This document shows positions 36,204 to 44,784 of a stretch of DNA of 64,000 nucleotides, piece after piece; position 1 is the first letter of the stretch, and every line of letters begins with the position of its first letter. This stretch comes from Rhizobium sp. 32-5/1 (GTDB taxonomy: Bacteria; Pseudomonadota; Alphaproteobacteria; Rhizobiales; Rhizobiaceae). The stretch covers positions 620,001 to 684,000 of the forward strand of contig NZ_CP120639.1 in the NCBI RefSeq assembly GCF_029537235.1, written 5' to 3'. A model generated the notes under the pieces. The model was not told where the DNA came from. It made no database searches and saw only the letters and a list, made by a program, of their open reading frames with translations. The translations under genes and the position numbers were made by a program.

Positions 36204-38145
36204 TCACGTTTCGAGATCGGAAAGACCGGCGTATAAGTCCAGCGCTTCGGGATTGGCGAGGGCTTCCTTGTTCTTTACCGGTCGGCCGTGGACAACGTCG
36301 CGCACAGCCAGTTCGACGATCTTGCCGGACTTCGTGCGCGGGATATCGGCAACTTGTATGACCCTTGCGGGCACATGGCGCGGCGAGGCACCGGTGCGGA
36401 TGCGGGTCTTAATAGACTTCACCAGATCGTTGTCGAGAATTCGGCCGTTTGATAGGTGTACAAAGAGGATGATACGTACGTCGTTGTCCCATTCCTGGCC
36501 GATGCATATTGCCTCAACGATCTCGTCCATCTGTTCGATCTGATTATAGATTTCCGCAGTGCCAATGCGGACCCCGCCTGGGTTAAGTGTCGCGTCGGAG
36601 CGACCGTGGATGACGATGCCGTCATGTTCGGTCCATTCAGCGAAGTCGCCGTGGCACCAGACGTTTTCGAAACGCTCAAAATAAGAGCTGCGGTACTTTT
36701 TACCGTCAGGATCGTTCCAGAACATGATCGGCATAGACGGGAACGCCTTGGTACAGACAAGTTCGCCCTTTTCGCCGCGCACCGGCCTACCGTCGTCGCC
36801 CCATACATCGACCGCGAGCCCGAGGCCTGGCCCCTGAATTTCACCGCACCAGACCGGCTTCAGCGGATTGCCGAGCACGAACGACGAAACGATATCCGTT
36901 CCACCGGAAATAGAGGCAAGATGCACGTCGCTCTTGATGCCTTGGTAAACGAAGGAAAAGCCTTCCGGTGACAGTGGCGAGCCGGTAGATGTCAGCAGTC
37001 GAAGCATCGAGAGGTCATGACTCTCCTTGGGTACGAGGCCGCCCTTGCGGACCGCGTCAATATATTTCGCCGAGGTGCCAAAGACGGCGAACTTCTCATC
37101 CTGTGCATAGTCGAACAGGACGTTGCCATCCGGGGCAAAAGGAGATCCGTCGAAAAGACAGAGGGTGGCGCCGAGCGCGAGTCCCGATACGAGCCAGTTC
37201 CACATCATCCAGCCGCAGGTAGTGAAATAGAAAAGCCGCTCACCAGGCTCCAGGCTGCAATGGAGTCGGTGCTCCTTCAGGTGTTGAAGAAGGGTGCCGC
37301 CCGCTGAATGGACGATGCATTTTGGTACACCGGTCGTACCGGAAGAAAAAGAATGTAGAGCGGGTGCGAGAAAGGCAGTGGCTGGAATTCTACCATTTTC
37401 GCCTCATAGGGCGCAGTTAAATCGGCGAGCGTACAGCCATCGGCAAGCGCGGCTGCGAGCGTGGGGGCGTCACCCGCGTAAGGTACCACCATCACTGGAA
37501 TCTTAAGGGCTCCGGAAACCACCTTCACCTTAGCGGAAACGTCCTGTAACTGACCATTGTACCAATATGCATCGCAAGTGATGTACAGTTTCGGATCGAT
37601 CTGGCCGAAGCGGTCAAGTACGCCCTGCTCGCCGAAATCCGGAGAACAGGAACACCAGATTGCGCCGATAGAGGTGGCGGCGAGCATGCAGGCGATTGTT
37701 TCTGGAATGTTTGGCATCATAGCGGCGATACGATCGCCTTTTCCGATGCCGAGCGCACAGAAAGCCTGCTGCAGGCGGGATACCTCCCCTGCAGTTTGTC
37801 CCAGGACCATCGATAGCTTAGTTTATCTTCGCCACGGAAGATCAGCGCATCGCCCGTACCGGTGCGGGAAAGCAGATTTTCGGCGAAGTTCAGCGTGGCG
37901 TCGGGAAAGAAGCGGGCGGCCAGCATAACCTCGCTATCGATCAACACACGTTCGCCGCGTTTGCCCTTGACGCCACAATAATCCCACACCAGAGACCAGA
38001 AGTCGCCACGCTCTGCGATCGACCAAGCATGCAACTGATCGAACGTCGCAAAGGTTTGCTTGAACCTCGAATTACATGCTTTAAGAAAATCATGCATCGG
38101 ACTGACAGCATCCGACGGAGTCCACAGAAGAGGGCCAGTGCTCAT
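36204..38145 (-). CDS. aacS: Acetoacetyl-CoA synthetase, frame broken twice
   Basis: About 647 residues after restoring a base in the C run 37796-37799 and the A run 37346-37350, which is the family's full length. The start has the ACAS N-terminal domain (FATFDQLHAWSIAERGDFWS), then the AMP-binding P-loop in the restored join (ILFSSGTTGVPKC), CGWMMWNWL, ISGGTDIVSSF, WCHGDFAEW and the C-terminal catalytic Lys in RTKSGKIVELAV. It activates acetoacetate to acetoacetyl-CoA with ATP in the cytoplasm. Acetoacetate is one end product of homogentisate cleavage, so it is the logical last gene of the hmg cluster. It lies 80 bases after maiA. Confidence 0.93.
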
Positions 38146-38225
38146 AGTTAGGTCGGTCTCCGAGGGATCATAAGTTGTTCGATATCTGCGTTATCGTAAA
38201 CCAAGCGGACTGGGCTTCAGATTGG

Positions 38226-38869
38226 TCACGTCGTTTTTGTCGGCGAAATCGGCCGTGCATTTGCAAAGGGTTTCAATGCGGCCGCTCTGTCGGCAATTTC
38301 CAGTGTGCGTGGAGAGGCGGAGAGATCGACATTCCAGCGGCGGGCATTGTAGATCTGCGGTACGAGGCAGAGATCGGCCATGCTTGGCTGGTCGCCATGG
38401 CAGAAATCGCCGGTTGCCGGATGGTCGAGCAGGCGTTCGAAGGCAGTCAAGCCTTCGCCGATGAACTTGCGCATCCAGGCTGCGCGCGCCGCATCCGGAT
38501 GGCTCGATTGCTGCATCACGTGAGCGACGACGCCGAGATTGCAGGTCGGGTGGATGTCCATGGCGATCGCATAGGACAGCGCCCGGACGCGATGGCGGCC
38601 AAGCGGATCGACGGGTAGAAGGGTACTGTCTGGCCGGGTCTCGGCGAGATATTCGATGATAGCGAGCGACTGCGTCAGCATATGGCCGTCGATTGACAGA
38701 GCGGGAACTAGCCCTTGCGGATTGCGGGCAAGGTGATCCTTCTGCTTGTGTTCTCCGCTCAGCAGATCGACGGGCACGGGATCGTGGGGATTGCCAGCAT
38801 GTTGAGTGCGATCCGCACCCGGTAGCTGGCCGACGAGCGCCAATAGTCGAACAGAATCGCATCGGTCAT
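38226..38869 (-). CDS. maiA: Maleylacetoacetate isomerase (zeta-class glutathione transferase), frame broken once
   Basis: With one base restored at the CC pair 38794-38795 the protein has 214 residues, the usual length. The N-terminus restores to FDYWRSSASYRVRIALNML, where SSASYRVRIAL is the zeta-class glutathione-binding signature (S-S-x-S-x-R-V-R-I-A-L). Then NPQGLVPAL and LTQSLAIIEYLAETRP. It turns maleylacetoacetate into fumarylacetoacetate using glutathione as cofactor. It lies 10 bases after fahA in the hmgA-fahA-maiA-aacS order. The start ATG at 38869 gives MTDAILFDYW. Confidence 0.93.
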
Positions 38870-38879
38870 CGGCGTTGCC

Positions 38880-39896
38880 TCAGCAGGGTTCATATTTCGT
38901 GATGGTCTGCTCGATCGCCCCGAAGATCGAATGGCCCGCCTTGTTCTTCATTTCGATGCGGACGGTATCGCCGAACTGCATGAACGGCGTGGTCGGCGCA
39001 CCTTTCTCGATGGTTTCGATGGTGCGGATTTCGGCAATGCAGGAATAGCCGACGCCACCTTGCGAAACCGGCTTCCCGGGACCGCCGTGGAGCTTGTTGG
39101 AGACGGTACCCGAGCCAATGATGGTGCCGGCGGAGAGCGGCCGGGTTTTGGCTGCATGGGCAACGAGCTCGCCGAAATCAAAGGTCATATCGATGCCGGC
39201 ATTGGCGCGACCGAAGGGGTTGCCGTTGAGATCGACGCACAGCGGCAGGTGCAGCTTGCCACCGTCCCAGGCTTCGCCAAGCTCGTTCGGTGTGACGGCA
39301 ATCGGCGAGAAGGCCGAGGACGGCTTGGACTGAAAGAAACCGAAACCCTTGGCGAGTTCCGCCGGGATCAGTCCACGCAGCGAGACGTCGTTGACGAGCA
39401 TGATCAGGCGGATGGCTGCCCGCGCCTGTTGGATTGTCGCTGCCATCGGCACGTCATCAACGATGACGGCGATCTCGGCTTCCATATCGATACCATAGGT
39501 CTCGTCGGCCATGACGATCGGATCGCGGGGGCTAAGGAACGAGTCCGAGCCGCCCTGATACATCAACGGCTCGGTCCAGAAGGTTGCCGGCATCTCGGCA
39601 TTGCGGGCCTTGCGCACCAACTCGACGTGATTGACATAGGCCGAACCGTCCGCCCACTGATAGGCGCGCGGCAAGGGAGAGGCGGCTTCGTGTTCGTGGA
39701 AGCGAAGGGAGGGCTGGGCGCCGGTTTCCAGACCCTCTGCAACAGCGGCGAGGCGCGGTGCCACATGTTCCCAATCGTCCAGCGCCGCTTGCAGCGTGCG
39801 GGCGATATGCCCGACTTCGGAGCAGCGGGTCAGATCTCTGGTAACGACGACCAGACGGCCATCGCGGGTGGAGTCCTTGAGGGTTGCAAGTTTCAT
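38880..39896 (-). CDS. fahA: Fumarylacetoacetase
   Basis: A 338-residue fumarylacetoacetate hydrolase. The catalytic region has the metal-binding acidic residues (GIDMEAEIAVIVDDV, with E-x-E, and VNDVSLRG with D), KGFGFFQSKPSSAFSP, and GSGTVSN late. It splits fumarylacetoacetate to fumarate and acetoacetate. A start five codons earlier (39911) is possible, but ATG at 39896 (MKLATLKDS) is the standard family start. It follows hmgA by 58 bases. Confidence 0.95.
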   Translation of the reverse strand: MKLATLKDSTRDGRLVVVTRDLTRCSEVGHIARTLQAALDDWEHVAPRLAAVAEGLETGAQPSLRFHEHEAASPLPRAYQWADGSAYVNHVELVRKARNAEMPATFWTEPLMYQGGSDSFLSPRDPIVMADETYGIDMEAEIAVIVDDVPMAATIQQARAAIRLIMLVNDVSLRGLIPAELAKGFGFFQSKPSSAFSPIAVTPNELGEAWDGGKLHLPLCVDLNGNPFGRANAGIDMTFDFGELVAHAAKTRPLSAGTIIGSGTVSNKLHGGPGKPVSQGGVGYSCIAEIRTIETIEKGAPTTPFMQFGDTVRIEMKNKAGHSIFGAIEQTITKYEPC

Positions 39897-39954
39897 ATCT
39901 TTGAGTTCCATCCTTGAATAATCGGTTGGGTCTGCCGCTATCGCGGAGCGGATG

Positions 39955-41253
39955 TCACTTGATGCCGGGCGTGCCGTCGAACTTGCGTTCGAGCTCGTCC
40001 CAGCATTCGAGATAATCGTCTTGCAACGTCTCGAGCTCTGCGGCGTAGCGGGTCAGTTGCTGCGGATAGCGGGTCTCGAACATGAAGGCCATGGTATGAT
40101 CGAGTTTCACCGGCTTGAGTTCTGTGCTGGAGGCTTTCTCGAAGCCGGACGCGTCCGGCCCGTGCGGCAGCATCATATTGTGCAGGCTCATGCCGCCGGG
40201 TACGAAACCTTCCTCCTTGGCGTCGTATTGACCATGGATCAGGCCCATGAACTCGCTCATGATATTGCGGTGGTACCAGGGCGGGCGGAAAGTATGCTCG
40301 GCCACCAGCCAGCGCGGTGGGAAAATGACGAAATCGACGTTGGCGGTGCCTGCCTCTTCCGTCGGCGCCGTCAACACCGTGAAGATCGACGGATCCGGAT
40401 GATCGAACAGGATGGCACCGACCGGCGAAAATGTCCTGAGATCATATTTGAACGGGGCGTAGTTGCCGTGCCAAGCGACGACATCGAGCGGCGAGTGGCC
40501 GATCTCGGTGACATAGAACTTGCCGCACCACTTTACATGCACCCGGCACGGTGTTTCCTTGTCCTCGTAAGCCGCAACCGGGGTCTTGAAGTCGCGCGGA
40601 TTGGCGAGGCAGTTGGCGCCGATCGGGCCGCGATCCGGCAGGGTGAACTTGGCGCCATAGTTTTCGCAGATGTAACCCCGCCATGTCGAGCCTTCGCCGA
40701 GACGCGTGACCTTGAACATCATGCCACGCGGGATCAGGCAGATTTCAGACGGTTCGACGTCGATGATGCCCATTTCGGTGAAGACGCGAATGGTGCCGAG
40801 CTGCGGCACCACCAGCAGTTCGCCATCGGCATCGAAAAAATAGTCGTCGATCATGTCGTCGTTGAAGATATAGACATGGGCGGCCATGCCGACCTGGGTC
40901 ATGACATCGCCGGCGGTCGTCATCGTGCGGACGCCAGAGAGGAAATTGAGCGTTTCCGTCGGTTCCGCGATCGGGTCCCAGCGCAACGGGCCGAGCGCCA
41001 GTGAATGATCGTCGAGGCACGGCGCCGATTTCCAGAGGGGATAGCTGGCATTGGAAAAGCGGCGTGTGTGGCGCACGCTCGGGCGGATGCGGTAGAGCCA
41101 GGAACGCTCGTTGGTGCCGCGTGGCGCGGTGAACGGCGAGCCGGATAGCTGTTCGGCATAGAGGCCGTAGTTGCATTTCTGCGGGCTGTTCTGGCCCTGC
41201 GGCAAGGCGCCGGGAAGGGACTCTGTCTCGAAGTCGTTACCGAAGCCAGGCAT
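39955..41253 (-). CDS. hmgA: Homogentisate 1,2-dioxygenase
   Basis: A 432-residue ring-cleaving non-haem iron dioxygenase. It starts MPGFGNDFETESLPGALPQG, the family's near-invariant N-terminus, and continues with CNYGLYAEQLSG and WLYRIRPSV. The C-terminal cupin has the iron ligand region (EFMGLIHGQYDAKEEGF) and PGGMSLHNMMLPHGPD with the active-site His residues. It opens homogentisate to maleylacetoacetate. It is the first gene of the operon and divergent from a MarR gene; a palindrome lies 79 bases upstream. Intact, and unlike the partial copy at 50936 it should be functional. Confidence 0.97.
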   Translation of the reverse strand: MPGFGNDFETESLPGALPQGQNSPQKCNYGLYAEQLSGSPFTAPRGTNERSWLYRIRPSVRHTRRFSNASYPLWKSAPCLDDHSLALGPLRWDPIAEPTETLNFLSGVRTMTTAGDVMTQVGMAAHVYIFNDDMIDDYFFDADGELLVVPQLGTIRVFTEMGIIDVEPSEICLIPRGMMFKVTRLGEGSTWRGYICENYGAKFTLPDRGPIGANCLANPRDFKTPVAAYEDKETPCRVHVKWCGKFYVTEIGHSPLDVVAWHGNYAPFKYDLRTFSPVGAILFDHPDPSIFTVLTAPTEEAGTANVDFVIFPPRWLVAEHTFRPPWYHRNIMSEFMGLIHGQYDAKEEGFVPGGMSLHNMMLPHGPDASGFEKASSTELKPVKLDHTMAFMFETRYPQQLTRYAAELETLQDDYLECWDELERKFDGTPGIK

Positions 41254-41331
41254 ATATTGCGTGCTATTGGCCAGCGCATCGATGGCGGCCGTCCGTTTTT
41301 TCCAACATGGCTTGATCCTTCTCTACATATT

Positions 41332-41345
41332 GTTACATACGTAAC
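41332..41345. promoter_or_regulatory. Candidate MarR operator between hmgA and marR
   Basis: Perfect inverted repeat GTTAC-ATAC-GTAAC in the 126-base divergent promoter region, with an extra GTAAC half-site at 41356-41360. It lies 79 bases before hmgA and 35 before marR, well placed for a repressor that controls both. The site at 50881 next to the second MarR gene has the same architecture with GTTGC/GCAAC half-sites, which supports its being real. Confidence 0.6.
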
Positions 41346-41379
41346 TGTCTATTTTGTAACTATCAAGGAAGCCAAAAGC

Positions 41380-41835
41380 GTGCGGCCCATCATCGGCGAT
41401 TTCGATCTCGAACAGTTCCTACCGTTCCGCCTCAATCGCGCGGCCGAATTCATCGCACTGCGCTTCGCCGCCGCCTACAAGGCGAAGTACGGACTGACAC
41501 GGCCGGAATGGCGCACATTGGCCGCCTTAGGAAGCTCCGGCCGAATGACGGCCAAAGAGGTCGGGGTCCATTCGACCATGCACAAAACCAAGGTCAGCCG
41601 TGCTGTCTTTGCGCTGGAAGAGCGCCGCTGGCTCAAGCGGGCTCAGGATGAGGACGACCGCCGTGTAGAGCATCTGGAGCTGACGGTCGCTGGCGTAAAG
41701 GCGTACCGGGACCTGACCCGGCTGGCGCGCGATTATTCGGCAGAGTTGCTCGATCTGGTGGGGCAGGATGGGTTGCTCGCTCTTTCCTCGGGGTTGCTCG
41801 CCGTTGAAGAGGCCATGGCCAAACGAGGCGGCTGA
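41380..41835 (+). CDS. MarR-family transcriptional regulator of the homogentisate genes
   Basis: A 151-residue MarR protein. The winged helix shows LTRPEWRTLAALGSSGRMTAKEV, THKTKVSRAVFALEERRWL-like recognition helix and the wing (DEDDRRVEHLELT) with the conserved D-x-R. The start GTG at 41380 (VRPIIGDF) with AAGGAAG upstream fits; the frame reaches back to 41257 but would run over the promoter palindrome. Divergent to hmgA, it is most likely a repressor relieved by homogentisate or a related aryl acetate (inference from the layout known for hmgR-like regulators). Closely resembles the second MarR at 50381. Confidence 0.88.
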   Translation: MRPIIGDFDLEQFLPFRLNRAAEFIALRFAAAYKAKYGLTRPEWRTLAALGSSGRMTAKEVGVHSTMHKTKVSRAVFALEERRWLKRAQDEDDRRVEHLELTVAGVKAYRDLTRLARDYSAELLDLVGQDGLLALSSGLLAVEEAMAKRGG

Positions 41836-42068
41836 CATTTTACGATTTGCCGCGCTGGCGAACGGGCAGTCCTTCAAAATCCGTCAGCGTCGCCAGCAAG
41901 ATGCGTGCTTCGCGGCGGAGACGCGCCACAGGCCATCGACGGCGCACAGGGATCGTGATCTTCGACCAACAACGTCGCATGGCTGCTGGGCTCGGTGGTT
42001 ATCTTCTATGCATGCCGATACCCGCTCGGTCTACTCGAGTGCCGAACGTGCCCGCCCACGAGTGGCTA

Positions 42069-43475
42069 TCAGGAGAAGACCGTCTGAATGTCGGTGTATT
42101 CGGCGAGCCCCTCTTCGCCGAACTCGACGCCGAGGCCGGACGATTTCACACCACCGAAGGGCGCGTTGGGCTGGATCGCGCCATGTTTGTTGATCCAGAC
42201 AGACCCGCACTGCATCCGAAGTGCCAGCTTACGGGCAGCCTCAATATCGGAGGACCAGATCGAGCCCCCAAGCCCGTTCGGGCTGTCATTTGCTGAGGCT
42301 ATCGCCTCCTCGATGTCGCTGTAGCGGATGACGGGGAGTACGGGACCGAACTGTTCCTCGTCAACAAGCGGATCGCCATTCTTCAGTCCGGCGACAATAG
42401 TCGGCGGAAAGAACAGCCCCTCGCCCGCCTCACCACCCAGCAGAACCTTTCCGCGCGTCTTGGCGTCCTCGACCAACCGCTTCACCTTGTCGAACTGCAT
42501 CCGATTCTGGATCGGGCCGAGGACGGAGCCCTCGGCCAGTCCATCGCCGACCGGAATTTTCGACGCATAATCAACGAGCGCTTGGCAGACGGCGTCGTGA
42601 ATATCATCATGCACGTAAAGCCGCTTCATCGCCGCGCAGGTCTGGCCATTGTTGATGAAGCCACCCCAGAACAACCCTTCGGCAATGGCCTTCGGATCTG
42701 CGTCCGCGAGCACAATGCCGGCATCGTTGCCGCCAAGTTCGAGCGTCAGCCGCTTCATGGTGGCCGCCGCTGATTGCATCACCTTCTGGCCGGTGGCGCA
42801 GGAGCCGGTGAAGACGATCTTGCGGATATCAGGATGGGCCGACATCGCTGCGCCCAGGTTGACCTTCGTATCATCGCCGGTGACGATATTGACGACACCC
42901 GGCGGTAGAATCTCGTTGATGATCTGCACCAGGCGCAGCGTCGCCAGTGGCGTGAAGGGAGAAGGCTTGACGACAACAGTGTTGCCTGTTCGAATCGCCG
43001 GCAACATATGCCAGACAGCAATCATCACCGGAAAGTTCCAAGGCGTGATCGAGCCGACGACGCCGAGCGGTTTGCGGTGCAGTTCCACGCGACCGGCATT
43101 GTCGTTCTGCAGCACCTTGACCGGCAGCGAAAGCCCGGCAGTATAGCCGGCCCAAGCTTGCGCGCCGCCGAGTTCCCAGCGCGAACCGAGCCCGTTGAGT
43201 GGCTTTCCCTGCTCCAGCGTTACGAGCCTGGCGAGTTCTTCGGCATGTTCGCCGATTTTGGCGGCGACGGCCAGCGTCGCCTCTTTCAGATCCGCATCAG
43301 ATTTTTGCGCCCAATCGACAAAGGCACGCTTGGCTGAAGCTACGGCCGTGTCGAGATCGGCAAGCGTTGCGTTGGGTGCCGAGCCGATGGGCTCCCCAGT
43401 TGCCGGATTAATCACGATAAAACGATCAACGGTCGTGTGCGCGGATCCGTTGATGACGAGATCGAATTCTTCCAT
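42069..43475 (-). CDS. NAD-dependent aldehyde dehydrogenase of the amine oxidase module
   Basis: A 468-residue aldehyde dehydrogenase with TPWNFPVMIAVWHMLPAIRTGN, FTGSCATGQKVM, general base LTLELGGNDAGIV, catalytic Cys in FINNGQTCAAMKRL and EQFGPVLPV. The first residue after the general-base motif (GGND) groups it with the AldA/FeaB-like enzymes acting on aryl or succinate-type aldehydes. Being the last gene after the permease, copper amine oxidase and AraC regulator, it most likely oxidises phenylacetaldehyde or 4-hydroxyphenylacetaldehyde from the oxidase. The 233 bases between it and the convergent marR hold nothing I recognise. Confidence 0.93.
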   Translation of the reverse strand: MEEFDLVINGSAHTTVDRFIVINPATGEPIGSAPNATLADLDTAVASAKRAFVDWAQKSDADLKEATLAVAAKIGEHAEELARLVTLEQGKPLNGLGSRWELGGAQAWAGYTAGLSLPVKVLQNDNAGRVELHRKPLGVVGSITPWNFPVMIAVWHMLPAIRTGNTVVVKPSPFTPLATLRLVQIINEILPPGVVNIVTGDDTKVNLGAAMSAHPDIRKIVFTGSCATGQKVMQSAAATMKRLTLELGGNDAGIVLADADPKAIAEGLFWGGFINNGQTCAAMKRLYVHDDIHDAVCQALVDYASKIPVGDGLAEGSVLGPIQNRMQFDKVKRLVEDAKTRGKVLLGGEAGEGLFFPPTIVAGLKNGDPLVDEEQFGPVLPVIRYSDIEEAIASANDSPNGLGGSIWSSDIEAARKLALRMQCGSVWINKHGAIQPNAPFGGVKSSGLGVEFGEEGLAEYTDIQTVFS

Positions 43476-43624
43476 AGCTCTTACCTCCCTGTGTGAATTC
43501 TTCAGCGGGGAACATCGGCCCGACCGCGACGAAGCATTTCAATACTTCGACAGTATGCTTCGAACCGGTTTTCCTGCCATCGGCGCTCCCGGCCGTCGGG
43601 AGAAATCTGACGCAAATCGGGTCA

Positions 43625-44653
43625 TCAGTCTTGGCATCCAGCGTCAGCCGGCATGGCGTTCGGCGACAGGCCGTCCGTCGAAAAGGCTTCCGAGATCTTC
43701 GAAAGATGACCGGGAGCGACGCCGAACCGTCTGCGGAACCCCCTGTAGAAGGAAGAAAGGTCGTTGAAACCGCATTCGAAGGCAATCACAGCGATTTTCT
43801 GAGGATGGGTTACGGCGCTGCGGGCCATCAGAGTGGAACGCGCCAGCGCTAGCCTCTTATCGAGAATACGGCCAGACACCGTCTCCCTCACCGCCTCGAA
43901 GCGGCGTTGTAGCGTGCGCGGAGAGACGCCGAGGATCCGCGTCAACTCTGTCGGGTCGAAAGCAGGATCCCGCGCCCGCCGATCGATCAGCAGGAAGGCT
44001 TCCTCAAGAAGCCGATCATGCTGGCGCTCGCCATCGGCAACATGACTATCTGCGCAACGGAGATAGGCGCCCAGCAGATTCATCAGCGCCTCAGCAAGCA
44101 ACGCTGCGACCTGCCGGTCCGTGGTCAATAGCTTGCAGACGGTCGCTTTCAACGCAAAAGCCAGCGGATCGTCGCGATCGACACCCACTCCGCCAAAACA
44201 GCTCTGCCCGAAACGGGCAAGGGCCTCGTCCCTTGGCAAGTGCACGGAAATCTGCACCGACCTAGCTCCGCTGTAGACGAACCGCGATGGGCGGGTGGAA
44301 TCGACGAGATACATATCGCCGGGTGCCAGCAAGGTGGCCCTCTCTCCCTGATCGATGACGCACTGACCCTGTTGCTGAACCAGGAGAAACAGATATTCGC
44401 CGGGATCGCGACGAATCTGCCGTTGCGTGCGGGTGACGCAATCGGCGTCAAGTGCCACGATAGCCGTATCATAGCCACCGAGACGAAGATTGGTCAGCCC
44501 GCCCTCAATACAGTCCCTATGGTCTTTTGAAGGTTCGACGGCGAACCCGCCGCAAATGCCGCGCAGATCGGCTGTGAAATCGTCGATCTCCCACCTGTCG
44601 AATGAAACAGGCAACGCTACAGACATCCATTCGCCGGGTATCATTGTCGTCAT
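43625..44653 (-). CDS. AraC-type regulator (FeaR-like)
   Basis: A 342-residue AraC protein. N-terminal AraC_binding_2 region (residues about 30-200, with LFLLVQQQGQCVIDQGERATLLAPGDMYLVD shortened to QGERATLLAPGDMYLVD) and C-terminal helix-turn-helix pair (ELTRILGVSPRTLQRRFEAV and IAVIAFECGFNDLSSFYRGFRRRFG). That N-terminal family includes FeaR, the activator of tynA and feaB in E. coli. Its place between tynA and the aldehyde dehydrogenase, on the same strand, makes it the probable activator of this amine module in response to the aldehyde or amine. Confidence 0.88.
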   Translation of the reverse strand: MTTMIPGEWMSVALPVSFDRWEIDDFTADLRGICGGFAVEPSKDHRDCIEGGLTNLRLGGYDTAIVALDADCVTRTQRQIRRDPGEYLFLLVQQQGQCVIDQGERATLLAPGDMYLVDSTRPSRFVYSGARSVQISVHLPRDEALARFGQSCFGGVGVDRDDPLAFALKATVCKLLTTDRQVAALLAEALMNLLGAYLRCADSHVADGERQHDRLLEEAFLLIDRRARDPAFDPTELTRILGVSPRTLQRRFEAVRETVSGRILDKRLALARSTLMARSAVTHPQKIAVIAFECGFNDLSSFYRGFRRRFGVAPGHLSKISEAFSTDGLSPNAMPADAGCQD

Positions 44654-44784
44654 GTGGTCCTCCTATCCTTTTCATTCAGGTCGCGGAGGGGCGTGCGGGC
44701 CACCCACCCACTCACGCACGCGGTCGGATGCAGCCGCGGAGGCCCGAACGAGTTCCTGGACCGGCGCGGCGGTGCAAGGCTACG

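Noticed and set aside
38931..41004. Two long plus-strand frames (328 and 350 codons) opposite fahA and hmgA
   Set aside because: Codon-position shadows of two well-established genes; the translated text shows no domain.
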